Shown here: one piece after another, positions 28,462 to 36,394 of the stretch
Numbering within the stretch: the first letter of the stretch is position 1
Layout of the letters: each line of letters opens with the position of its first letter
From: Pontibacter mucosus
Lineage (GTDB): Bacteria > Bacteroidota > Bacteroidia > Cytophagales > Hymenobacteraceae
Direction: 5' to 3'
DNA: 64,000 nt
Assembly (NCBI RefSeq): GCF_003054055.1
Contig: NZ_QBKI01000005.1
Span: 124,001 to 188,000 of the forward strand
Made by a program: the position numbers and the translations under genes
Notes under the pieces: model-generated
Databases searched by the model: none
Told to the model about the DNA's origin: nothing
The model's input: the letters and a program-made list of their open reading frames with translations, nothing else

Positions 28462-29390
28462 AGGGCATGACACTGGCAGCTATACTTTTGGTGAGCCTCT
28501 TCAGTGGGGGAATATCCGTTGTGACGCGCATAAACCAGCACACGCAGGAGGCTGCCATTGCCTATAAGCGCCAGGATTTTATCGAGGCTATCGCCTCCTA
28601 CAATTACCTGCTGGAGGACCTGAATGTGGACGACGACCAACTGCGCCTCAACCTGGCGCACTCCTACTACCAGGCTGGTTTGCTGCCACAGGCCACCGCC
28701 GCCTACCAATACCTGGCCGACCACCCCCAACCACGGCTGCGCGCACTCGCACACCTGCAGCTGGGTAATATTTATACCCGCCAGAAAAAGTATAAGCGGG
28801 CGTTGGCCTTATACAAGCAGGCGCTGGTAACAGAACCAGGCAACGAGGCGGCCCGGTATAACTTTGAACTTCTGAAAAAATACCTGCTGCTGAACCCCGA
28901 GGCCGGCATAGAGGACGAACCGGCGGAAGATAAGGTGGGGAGCATGGAGCAGAAGCCTGAGCCGCCCGCCACTGCCGACAGCCCGAAACCAAGGCAGAAC
29001 CCCGATGCGCAATGCGACCAGCAAGAGGAAATAGATACCCCTGAACCCGATCAGAATGGTCAGGAGCAGCAGCCCGCCGGAAGCCATGAACTACCTGAGG
29101 GTGAGAAGGAGCGGGAAGAGGCCACTGGAGAGGAAGAAGGCGATGAGCAGGGCCAGAAGCAGGACAATCCCTTCGACAAGAACGGCCAGCAGCACAAAGG
29201 CAGCGCAGAAGGAATCTCTGCCGAGGATGAGATGGCGCAGACCCGCCGCGCCCGCCTGCGCCAGGCCAACATGAGTCCGGAGAAAGCCCGCCTGTTGCTG
29301 GATGCCATGCGTAACGCGGAAATGCAATACATCCAGCAACTCCCCAAGCAAAGCACCAGACAGCCTGACCGCAGCAAACCGGACTGGTAA
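28458..29390 (+). CDS. TPR protein, BatC-like
   Basis: A 310-residue protein with an N-terminal signal/anchor (LAAILLVSLFSGGIS), then TPR units between residues ~30 and 150 (for example AHLQLGNIYTRQKKYKRALALYKQAL). A long acidic, Gln/Glu/Pro-rich disordered stretch follows (about 150-265). A short helical end contains MSPEKARLLLDAMRNAEMQYIQQL, which is typical of BatC. It is translationally coupled to the VWA gene by an ATGA overlap. It probably acts in the periplasm as a scaffold for the Bat VWA proteins. Other bat genes are not here. Confidence 0.85.
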   Translation: MKGMTLAAILLVSLFSGGISVVTRINQHTQEAAIAYKRQDFIEAIASYNYLLEDLNVDDDQLRLNLAHSYYQAGLLPQATAAYQYLADHPQPRLRALAHLQLGNIYTRQKKYKRALALYKQALVTEPGNEAARYNFELLKKYLLLNPEAGIEDEPAEDKVGSMEQKPEPPATADSPKPRQNPDAQCDQQEEIDTPEPDQNGQEQQPAGSHELPEGEKEREEATGEEEGDEQGQKQDNPFDKNGQQHKGSAEGISAEDEMAQTRRARLRQANMSPEKARLLLDAMRNAEMQYIQQLPKQSTRQPDRSKPDW

Positions 29391-29443
29391 GCTACCCCAC
29401 CTTCAAAGCTTTTCATTGGAAAGTAAAGCATACTTGCTTTTTA

Positions 29444-29457
29444 AAACCAATCGGTTT
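29444..29457. promoter_or_regulatory. Probable TetR operator, site 1
   Basis: Near-palindrome AAACCAATCGGTTT 33 bases before the tetR-type start. The core AAACCAATCGGT recurs upstream of the next gene. Confidence 0.7.
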
Positions 29458-29489
29458 ATTTTGCGTTTACCAAAGTATAAACAGCCCCC

Positions 29490-30083
29490 ATGAGTAAGGC
29501 AGACCGCACACGCCAACTGATCATCGAGAAATCGGCCCACCTCTTTAACCAGAAAGGGTATGCCGGCACCTCCATGCAGGACATCATGGCGTCGACCGGG
29601 CTGACGAAGGGCGGGATTTACGGGCATTTCGAAAGCAAAGAGGAAATTGCCCTGCAGGCATTCGAATACGCCGCTGCGCACCTGCTACAGTTGCTCAGCG
29701 ACAGCATCTCGCCGCATACTTCTGCTACCAAAAAGCTGGAGGCAATTATCTCCTTCTACAAAACATACCTCTACTCCCCTCCTATACAGGGCGGTTGCCC
29801 TGTTCTGAACACCTCCGTAGAAGCCGACGACACCAATCCGCTGCTAAGGGCCAGTGTGGTGCGGGTGCTGAACAAACTGCACAAATCGGTGGCCAACATC
29901 GTGCGCCAGGGTATGGCACAGGGCGATTTCAAGGCCGACACGGACGCAGATCGCTTCTCCATACTTTTTGTAAGCATGATTGAGGGCGGCATGATGGTTT
30001 CGAAAGCCTACGGGGAGGCGAAATACCTGCACACCGGGCTGCAGCACCTGCAGCAGCTTATAGAGCAGGAACTGAAAGAATAA
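29490..30083 (+). CDS. TetR/AcrR family transcriptional regulator
   Basis: A 197-residue repressor-type protein. The N-terminal helix-turn-helix is clear: ADRTRQLIIEKSAHLFNQKGYAGTSMQDIMASTGLT split as helix-turn-recognition helix, then KGGIYGHFESKEEI. The ligand domain resembles the type with GGCPVLNTSVEAD seen in YxaF/LmrA-like regulators. A palindromic AAACCAATCGGTTT lies upstream of its own gene and the same core lies upstream of the thioesterase that follows, so it probably represses both. The ligand is likely an acyl-CoA or other small hydrophobic molecule, which is an inference. Confidence 0.92.
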   Translation: MSKADRTRQLIIEKSAHLFNQKGYAGTSMQDIMASTGLTKGGIYGHFESKEEIALQAFEYAAAHLLQLLSDSISPHTSATKKLEAIISFYKTYLYSPPIQGGCPVLNTSVEADDTNPLLRASVVRVLNKLHKSVANIVRQGMAQGDFKADTDADRFSILFVSMIEGGMMVSKAYGEAKYLHTGLQHLQQLIEQELKE

Positions 30084-30100
30084 TTTTTTTATCCTAAAAT

Positions 30101-30114
30101 AAACCAATCGGTCT
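30101..30114. promoter_or_regulatory. Probable TetR operator, site 2
   Basis: AAACCAATCGGTCT 24 bases before the thioesterase start, matching site 1 over 12 bases. Confidence 0.7.
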
Positions 30115-30137
30115 TTTTTTTAAAAATTAATTAACCC

Positions 30138-30647
30138 ATGAAAGAAACAACAAGTATCGCACAGCAACTGGAAAGCAAAGCCCGCATCCGCTTTGAGGAC
30201 TGCGACCCCTTCGGGCACCTGAACAACGGCCGCTACATCGACTATTTTATGAATGCCCGCGAAGACCAACTACGGGAACATTACCAGCTCGATATTTACC
30301 AGCACATGCAGCAAACCGGCAATGTATGGGTCGTGGCATCCAGCCAGGTGGCCTATCTGCAGGAAGTGAAGCTGAACGAAGAAGTTATCATCCGCACCAA
30401 CCTGCGCTGGTTTACAGAATCCGATCTATTTATGGAGGGCCTGATGCTCCACCCCGAAACGGGCAGGGTGAAGGCGGCCGTTTGGCTGCGCTTCGCTTAC
30501 CTGAATGTGCGCAAAGGCATAAAAGCCACCCACGAGCCACAATTGGCGGAGCTGTTTGAGGCAGCCGCAGTAAAAGGCGCAGGAAAACCCGACCAGTACT
30601 TTGAAGAACGCGTCAGGGAGCTGCGCACCATGGCCGTTGCAGATTAA
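30138..30647 (+). CDS. 4HBT-type acyl-CoA thioesterase
   Basis: Hotdog-fold enzyme of 169 residues. The 4-hydroxybenzoyl-CoA thioesterase motif is visible as DCDPFGHLNNGRYIDYF (about residues 19-35), containing the active-site Asp. The rest follows the fold, with VASSQVAYLQEVKLNEEV then strands. It should hydrolyse an acyl-CoA, and the chain type cannot be read from sequence. The shared operator with the TetR gene suggests induction together with it. Confidence 0.88.
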   Translation: MKETTSIAQQLESKARIRFEDCDPFGHLNNGRYIDYFMNAREDQLREHYQLDIYQHMQQTGNVWVVASSQVAYLQEVKLNEEVIIRTNLRWFTESDLFMEGLMLHPETGRVKAAVWLRFAYLNVRKGIKATHEPQLAELFEAAAVKGAGKPDQYFEERVRELRTMAVAD

Positions 30648-30821
30648 GCCCTCACAGCAGACTGCGAAACATTCATACTTTTAAGGCTCTCATTTACAGG
30701 GATTTGGATTGGGTATGCGCTGCCGGCAGCTTATTTTTTGTTACTTTTGCTCATGCTGTTAAACCTTCTGCTTCGGATTCTATCATAATATCAGCCCCCA
30801 TCCTCAAATCAAAATAAAATT

Positions 30822-31457
30822 ATGAAGGAGCAACTGAGACAAGTACTCGAAGTACTCACCCTTGCTGAAAAACTAAAGTATGAATTGCGCCACAGCTGGC
30901 TGTCGAATGGTAGGCAGGAGAGCGTGGCAGAGCATACGTGGCGCATGTCGCTGATGGTGGTGCTGCTGGAGCCCTACCTGGACCAGGAGATAGACGTGGC
31001 CCGTACCCTTAAAATGGTGATTGTGCACGACCTGGTGGAGGCCGAAGCCGGCGATATCCCTGCCTTTGAGGTGAAAACCCTGGCGTTGGAGGAACTGAAG
31101 CGCCAGAAAGAGCTGCGAGCCATCGAGAACCTGCGCGAGGCCCTTGGCCACGGGCTGGGACAGCATGTGTACGAGCTCTGGCACGAGTTTGAGGACAAGC
31201 TTACGTACGAGGCGCGCGTAGCCAACGCCCTGGACAAGCTCGAACTGCGCCTGCAGCACAACCACGCCGCCCTGGATACCTGGCTGGAGGTTGAGCAGGA
31301 GGCTGTTTTCCGACTGGACAACCATACCTGGTTCGACTCCTGCCTGGATCAGTTAAGGGAACTGATCGAAGAGCAGGCCGTACAGAAAATGGAAGAGGGT
31401 GGCATAAGTGTAGCCTCCGTTAAAGAACGCCTTTTAAAGCAGGCACTTGCTGTATAG
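30822..31457 (+). CDS. HD-domain phosphohydrolase (YfbR-like)
   Basis: A 211-residue cytoplasmic protein with the HD metal site intact: SVAEHTWRMSLM (first His), VIVHDLVEAEAGD (HD pair) and VANALDKLE (last Asp). Length and the AEH...HD pattern match YfbR/HDDC2-type 5'-deoxynucleotidases that hydrolyse dNMPs. A TACTTTTG box at 30742-30749 may be its -7 element. It stands alone. Confidence 0.87.
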   Translation: MKEQLRQVLEVLTLAEKLKYELRHSWLSNGRQESVAEHTWRMSLMVVLLEPYLDQEIDVARTLKMVIVHDLVEAEAGDIPAFEVKTLALEELKRQKELRAIENLREALGHGLGQHVYELWHEFEDKLTYEARVANALDKLELRLQHNHAALDTWLEVEQEAVFRLDNHTWFDSCLDQLRELIEEQAVQKMEEGGISVASVKERLLKQALAV

Positions 31458-31469
31458 ACCCAAACATAT

Positions 31470-31660
31470 TGGTGCCAGGGCGTACAGCTTCGGCACGTTG
31501 TAAAGGACGCTAATCGTTACCATACTGGTGGCGCTTAACGTGCTGCTCGAGAAAATAACGATGCTTTGGTTTAGGGGTTTGCTGGTGGTGCTGGTGCTGT
31601 TGTAGCCCTTCATCTTCCGGATGTCGCGCGCCTGCAAATCAATCTCCTGCTGCGTTATGG
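31470..31660 (-). pseudogene. Possible gene remnant
   Basis: A protein-like stretch on the minus strand (TQQEIDLQARDIRKMKGYN, then Ser/Thr-rich, then SVLYNVPKLYALAPI) with no plausible start or natural end. It is open between unrelated sequence and the end of the HD gene, which it overlaps if extended. It may be a fragment left by deletion, or chance. The family is not recognised. Confidence 0.25.
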
Positions 31661-31708
31661 CGAGGAGGCAGCTGCAGCCACGCGCTGTTAGCCATGCATT
31701 TTTGAAAC

Positions 31709-31738
31709 GATTAGCCCTGGCACCAAAAAGCCAGGGCT
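31709..31738. terminator. Terminator of the VOC gene / plus-strand readthrough
   Basis: Stem AGCCCTGGC / GCCAGGGCT with T-run on the plus strand and A-rich flank, in front of the converging VOC gene. Confidence 0.75.
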
Positions 31739-31741
31739 TTT

Positions 31742-32131
31742 TTATAGTTCAATGTCCGGAGCATAGGCCACCTCCAGCACAAAGCCGTTCGGGTCCCGGA
31801 AATCTACCGTGTAGTACTCCGGTGTGTATTGCGGCATGGCCTGCGGTCCGCGGATGATGTCGGCGTTTATACTTTGGAGCCACTCCCCTACTCTGTTCAC
31901 CACCTCCCGGCTTTCAGCATGGAAGCAGATATGGCGCACGCCCAGGCTGTCGTGCAGCTGCACGGGCATCTGCTTAAAGTATATTTCGTGCACGCCGCAG
32001 CTAAAAGAGGTTCTGTTCAGCGCATACCACCCGATCATCGGAAACAGTTTACTGTAAAACGCCAGCGACTCCTCCAGATCTTTTACCCAGAACTCCAGGT
32101 GGCTGATGCCCACGCCATACTTATATGCCAT
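31742..32131 (-). CDS. VOC (glyoxalase/dioxygenase) family protein
   Basis: A 129-residue single-chain VOC protein with two beta-alpha-beta-beta-beta units. The first begins GISHLEFWVKDLEESLAFYSKLF with a metal-ligand His, the second GVRHICFHAESREVVNRV. The final ligand Glu is in FRDPNGFVLEVAYAP. It could be a glyoxalase-like lyase, a dioxygenase or a resistance protein; nothing nearby decides. Confidence 0.88.
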   Translation of the reverse strand: MAYKYGVGISHLEFWVKDLEESLAFYSKLFPMIGWYALNRTSFSCGVHEIYFKQMPVQLHDSLGVRHICFHAESREVVNRVGEWLQSINADIIRGPQAMPQYTPEYYTVDFRDPNGFVLEVAYAPDIEL

Positions 32132-32442
32132 ACTTTACTTTGCGTTTGATGCCTGCTAAAGTATAAAAATCCTAGAAGAGGCGAAGGCGGCGCTACATAT
32201 ATACTTTTATACTTGCTTTCCCTACCCTATGATAAAGTATAAATTCCCAAACTGCTGTGACTATACTTGCTGCTATACTTTCAAAATATACTTTCGCCAC
32301 TTCGGACATCCCTGTCCGGAACTAATCTGCTGCGGACTTTCTTGTCCGCATAAGCCTTTCGTGTGACCCAAGCTATACTTTATACGTTGCAACCGCCCTG
32401 CCGCGAGCGCAGTTTTTCCTGATTTATACTTATACTTGCCGC
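32132..32442. other. Spacer packed with AAGTATA/TATACTT words and two palindromes
   Basis: Non-coding. Ten copies of AAGTATA/TATACTT lie between 32159 and 32437 (starts at 32159, 32200, 32208, 32235, 32262, 32274, 32287, 32374, 32425 and 32431). Two palindromes, TTCGGACA-tccct-GTCCGGAA (32301-32321) and TGCGGAC-tttctt-GTCCGCA (32331-32350), belong to the family seen at 8573. Confidence 0.85.
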
Positions 32443-32874
32443 ATGCAACACGAGGAACATTACCAGCGGCTGGAGCGGCTCTACCACCAGGCCAAGGTGC
32501 AGGAACTCTTCAGCGGCAGCACCATCAGCGTAAGCCACAGCCACTCCGAAATTACCCTGCCCATCCGGGATGCCTACTTTCACGGGGCCAACGCGCTGCA
32601 CGGGGCCGTTTACTTCAAACTGCTCGACGATGCCGCCTACTTTGCCGTGGCCTCCGTGGTGCGCGATGTGTTTATCGTCACGTCCTCCTTCCAGCTAAAC
32701 CTGGTGCGCCCTGTTACCGGCGGAGCGTTGAAAGCAGTAGGCACCCTGCGCTCCCAAAGCAAGAATTTATTTATTGCGGAAGCCACGCTGTACAACGTGC
32801 GCGGAAAGGAAGTAGCTTTCGGCACCGGCCAGTTTGTACGCACCACGCAACCGCTGGGAAGTTTGGGAGTTTAG
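32443..32874 (+). CDS. PaaI-type hotdog thioesterase
   Basis: A 143-residue single hotdog domain with the PaaI pattern: FHGANALHGAVYFKLLDDAAYFA (the N/D-G-G region around residues 47-70), then VTSSFQLNLVRPVTGG. Likely acyl-CoA or aromatic acyl-CoA hydrolysis. The last codons (LGSLGV and the TAG) fall inside an 8-base degenerate repeat that starts at about 32856, so the natural C-terminus may have been altered by the repeat. Confidence 0.87.
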   Translation: MQHEEHYQRLERLYHQAKVQELFSGSTISVSHSHSEITLPIRDAYFHGANALHGAVYFKLLDDAAYFAVASVVRDVFIVTSSFQLNLVRPVTGGALKAVGTLRSQSKNLFIAEATLYNVRGKEVAFGTGQFVRTTQPLGSLGV

Positions 32875-32960
32875 GAGTTAGAGAGTTGAGGAGTTGTAGA
32901 GACGCAACACCTTGCGTCTTAGGAGTTAGAAAGTTAGAAGGTTAAAAAGTTAGAAAGTTT
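32856..32960. repeat. Degenerate 8-base tandem array (GGAGTTnr)
   Basis: Runs of GGAGTTTA, GGAGTTAG, AGAGTTGA and AAAGTTAG at 8-base steps, interrupted at 32900-32919 by the palindrome AGACGCAA-cacc-TTGCGTCT. A second array of the same type is at 36231-36300. It starts within the end of the thioesterase gene and abuts the inverted-repeat element at 32961. Confidence 0.8.
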
Positions 32961-33126
32961 GCCCTCGCTCGCCTCTGGCGAGTGTGAGGTATTAGGTGGC
33001 GTCCCGCCACGTTCCGTTCAATAATTTCTACACAGCAAGTATAAAAGTTTAGCTGAAGCATAAAGTATAGCCTTCAGCAGCCAGAGGCCGTGGGATAGCG
33101 TGCACTCGCCAGAGGCGAGCGAGGGC
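32961..33126. repeat. Inverted-repeat element, copy B (MITE-like)
   Basis: A 166-base unit with GCCCTCGCTCGCCTCTGGCG at the left end and its exact inverse at the right end. Like copy A at 6024-6174 it has CCAGAGGCCG about 20 bases inside the right end. The middle differs from copy A and contains scattered AAGTATA words rather than a hexamer array. No coding frame. Confidence 0.75.
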
Positions 33127-33166
33127 GCCCTGGAAAGTATGAAATCATACTTCAGCTAACAGCATA

Positions 33167-33200
33167 AAAAAACGGGAGCAAGTATAACCTGCTCCCGTTT
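33167..33200 (-). terminator. Terminator of the S9 peptidase gene
   Basis: Stem AAACGGGAGCA / TGCTCCCGTTT followed on the minus strand by a T-run. The loop contains AGTATAA. Confidence 0.85.
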
Positions 33201-33221
33201 CTCTTTCTTGGAGAGTATAAA

Positions 33222-36095
33222 CTACTCTTTCGCTTCTCCGGCTACTTCGGGTTCGGCTATCAGCTCCAGGCCGTAGTTCTTGCCTTTCACCACCGATGGC
33301 ACGCCCTGCTCCATCCATACCGGGGCCGGGACTCCTTTCAGGTAGTGATCGAAGAACTGCGACATGCGCACCGAAAGGTCTTTGCGGTTCTTGCGCTCTA
33401 TCAGGTTGTGCTCCTCGCCATTGTACACCAGCATCCAGACAGGCTTGTTGAGGCGACGCAGCGCCATGAAGTACTCAATGCCCTGGTACCACGGCACAGC
33501 ACCGTCGTTGTCGTTGTGCATGATGAGCAGCGGCGTCTTCACGCGGTCGGCAAAGAAGAGCGGCGAGTTCTCGATAAACTGCATTGGCTTCTCCCACAGC
33601 GTGCCGCCGATGCGGCTCTGCGTGCGCTCGTACTGGAACTGGCGGCTCAGGCCCGTGCCCCAGCGGATACCGCCGTAAGCACTCGTCATGTTCGATACCG
33701 GCGCGCCGGCCATGGCCGCCTTAAACAGGTTAGTACGGGTCACCATGTACGCGATCTGATAACCGCCCCAGCTTTGCCCCTGCAGCGCCATGTTCTTCTC
33801 ATCCACAAAACCCTGCTGCACCAGCATTTGCACACCCGGGATGATGCAGTCCATCGCACTCTCGCCCGGATAGCCATCCTGGTACACGATGTCCGGCACA
33901 AACACCAGGTAATCGTTGCTTACAAACAGCGGAATGTTTATGGTTGATGCACTGGGAGCCGGCACGCGGTGGTTGTGGATACCATCCGAAGAACGCTCGT
34001 AGAAGTACACCATCATCGGGTACTTCTTATTCGGGTTGAAGTTCTCCGGCTTGTAGAGCAGGCCCTGCAGCGGAATGCCATCCGTGGACTTCCAGTCTAC
34101 CAGTTCCACCGTGCCCCACTTATACTCGGCCGTCTGCGGGTTGGCGTCGGTGAGTTTGTCTACCTTGGCAAAGCTCAGTTCCGAAGTATACAGGTCGTTG
34201 TAATGGCGGTAGTCGCCACGGCGGAAGGTGATGCGGTTGCTGTTCTTGGCTTTGCTCAGCGATGTATAGGCATGGTCAGAACTGATAAGCTGCTGCGGCT
34301 GAGCGTTTCTGCCCACATAGTCTTTGTAGTAGCCTGCCGCCTTGGTTACATAGTTAAAGCCGGCCAGCACCAGCTCCGCATTGGCCGGAATGAACTTCTC
34401 CTCCGGGTCGAGCTTTTCGTAGCGCAGGCGCAGGTTATTCTGGCGACCATACGTGTCGGTCAGGTTAACGGCCGCTTTTTTGCCTGATGGGTCCAGTTGC
34501 CAGATGTCGTGGCGATCGTATACGAGCAGGTGGCTGTCGCCCTCTACCCAGCCGGCCAGCCCGTAGCTTCCGGGCAGCATCGGCATGTCGTTGTCCTCCT
34601 CATAAAACGGCACGTCTGCTTTTTTAGTCAGGTTGAGGTTAGCGCCGCCTTTCGTGTTCAGCACATGCCAGCTGCTGTCCAGCGGCTCGTACCAGTACAC
34701 ATACTTGCCCATGGGCGAGAGGCGCGGATTGCCTCTTGATTCGGTCAGTACCTGCTTCACGGTTCCTTTTTTCAGGTCAATCAGGAAAGCGTCCTTGCGG
34801 GTGGGGGTATCGTAGCCGATCGTGATTTTATACTTCTCATCGCTCACGCCGAGCGCCACATCACCAGTTCTATTGGCATCGAGGTAAATGTCCGGCATCT
34901 CCAGGGTAGCCAGCTGCTGCATTTTACCTCCTCTGAGGTCGTACATGGCCAGGAAGGAGCGCTTGAGCGTGCGGTCGTTCTGCTTGAGCTGCATCGGCTG
35001 GATGAGCGGGTCTTTGTAGGTCCAGATATCCAGGCTTACCTTGTCCTCCTCCAGCTGGGTGGTATCTTTTTCGTAGCGCACCGGTCGCGGGAACGTACCG
35101 AAGAACAGGCGCTTGCCATCTTCTGAGAAGTTCAGGCTGCCATGCTCGCTCACCATCCAGTTTTGCGGCATGCCTTTGGCCACTGTGTCGGCCAGCACCT
35201 GCTTTTTGCGGTCTTTGGCGTTCCAGTAGTTCAGGCTAAAGTAGCGGATATCGGCTTTCAGCGTATCAGCTGTGGCCACGTAGGCCAGCTGGCTACCGGC
35301 CTTGTCGGTGCTGATGCCCTTGTAGGTAACCAGGCCTGTATCGATTGGCATCTCCTTAAGTTCAGCTGTGTTAAAGGCAAAAACCCCGGCACGGTGCAGC
35401 GAGTCGAGCTCATCCTTTACAAAGTATAGCATGTTGCCCTGCTCGGAGAAAATGTAGTCCACCACGCGCGGGAAGCGGTGCTCCTGCCCGGTGCTCAGGT
35501 TGCGTAGCACAAGCTCGGTGCCTTTGGCATCCTTGTTTGGCTTGAGGGCCGGCTTCTTTGCCTCTGCTTTTGCAGCGCCCTCGGCTGCCTCTGTTTTCTT
35601 ATCTTCCTTCTTCTCCGGCAGTTGTTTCTCCAGGTGGTAGGCCAGCCAGCCGCTTCCCTCCTTTGGCAGCTTGTAGGATTTCACGCGCGGCAGCTTCACC
35701 ACGCTCATGTCCTCTAGCTTCACAATCGCCAGCGAGTCTTTGGGCAGGTCGTCGCCTTTCTTCTTTTTCAGCTTCAGGGCACGCACCTTGTCGTGTTCGG
35801 GCTTTAGCTGGAAAACCGCATAGCGGCTGTCGTTGCTGAAGCTGGCTCTGGTGCCCCGGCTATACGTGGTGGTGGCATTGCGCTGCAGGTTCCGGATGTG
35901 GAGTTCGCCGTCGCCCTCCTGCGGGTTGATGTTGTAGAGCACGTACTGCCCGTTGCGGGAGAGTGCATCCCCGCTCAGCGCATTCCAGCTGTCGTATACC
36001 TCGTGGGAAAGTGTTTTTTTAGCTGCCTGTCCTTGTGCCTCGGCCTGTAACAGACCGGCGCCAAAGAGAGCAGCCAGGCATAAAAGTTTCTTCAT
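33222..36095 (-). CDS. S9 family prolyl oligopeptidase-like serine peptidase
   Basis: Exported peptidase of 957 residues (signal LLCLAALFGAGLLQAEAQG). The long N-terminal half is a beta-propeller with TolB/WD-like blades. The C-terminal alpha/beta hydrolase domain has the nucleophile in GQSWGGYQ (Ser near residue 772), Asp in HNDNDGAVPW and His in NGEEHNLIERKNRKDL. A Lys/Glu/Ala-rich low-complexity insertion lies near residues 160-190. Large S9 enzymes of this kind in Bacteroidota are periplasmic or surface aminopeptidase-like enzymes. The exact specificity is unknown. Confidence 0.93.
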   Translation of the reverse strand: MKKLLCLAALFGAGLLQAEAQGQAAKKTLSHEVYDSWNALSGDALSRNGQYVLYNINPQEGDGELHIRNLQRNATTTYSRGTRASFSNDSRYAVFQLKPEHDKVRALKLKKKKGDDLPKDSLAIVKLEDMSVVKLPRVKSYKLPKEGSGWLAYHLEKQLPEKKEDKKTEAAEGAAKAEAKKPALKPNKDAKGTELVLRNLSTGQEHRFPRVVDYIFSEQGNMLYFVKDELDSLHRAGVFAFNTAELKEMPIDTGLVTYKGISTDKAGSQLAYVATADTLKADIRYFSLNYWNAKDRKKQVLADTVAKGMPQNWMVSEHGSLNFSEDGKRLFFGTFPRPVRYEKDTTQLEEDKVSLDIWTYKDPLIQPMQLKQNDRTLKRSFLAMYDLRGGKMQQLATLEMPDIYLDANRTGDVALGVSDEKYKITIGYDTPTRKDAFLIDLKKGTVKQVLTESRGNPRLSPMGKYVYWYEPLDSSWHVLNTKGGANLNLTKKADVPFYEEDNDMPMLPGSYGLAGWVEGDSHLLVYDRHDIWQLDPSGKKAAVNLTDTYGRQNNLRLRYEKLDPEEKFIPANAELVLAGFNYVTKAAGYYKDYVGRNAQPQQLISSDHAYTSLSKAKNSNRITFRRGDYRHYNDLYTSELSFAKVDKLTDANPQTAEYKWGTVELVDWKSTDGIPLQGLLYKPENFNPNKKYPMMVYFYERSSDGIHNHRVPAPSASTINIPLFVSNDYLVFVPDIVYQDGYPGESAMDCIIPGVQMLVQQGFVDEKNMALQGQSWGGYQIAYMVTRTNLFKAAMAGAPVSNMTSAYGGIRWGTGLSRQFQYERTQSRIGGTLWEKPMQFIENSPLFFADRVKTPLLIMHNDNDGAVPWYQGIEYFMALRRLNKPVWMLVYNGEEHNLIERKNRKDLSVRMSQFFDHYLKGVPAPVWMEQGVPSVVKGKNYGLELIAEPEVAGEAKE

Positions 36096-36230
36096 TTCGG
36101 GTGAAAAGCTTGATAATAAGGTAAGTGTTGTGAATAAAGCTAAACAATATCGGCCAAAAGTATAGCCGTTCTATTGTTTAGACAGTAAAATACCCCGGGA
36201 GTTTATAGCATACAGAAAAAAAGTATAAAA

Positions 36231-36300
36231 GGAGTTTGGGAGTTGAGGAGTTGGGGAGTTAGAGAGTTTAGGAGTTAGAAAGTTAAAAGGTTAGAAAGGT
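36231..36300. repeat. Degenerate 8-base tandem array, second locus
   Basis: GGAGTTTG, GGAGTTGA, GGAGTTGG, GGAGTTAG, AGAGTTTA, GGAGTTAG, AAAGTTAA, AAGGTTAG in register, about 95 bases upstream of the thiolase gene. The gap 36096-36394 holds nothing else beyond AAGTATA words and the thiolase leader. Confidence 0.85.
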
Positions 36301-36394
36301 GTTTGGGGATGAGGGAAAAGGGGTCCTAACGCTCGTTTGGTTTTGAGCGTAAATCCCTGTAACTTCACAACCAAACCCAATAAACATCAAAACT

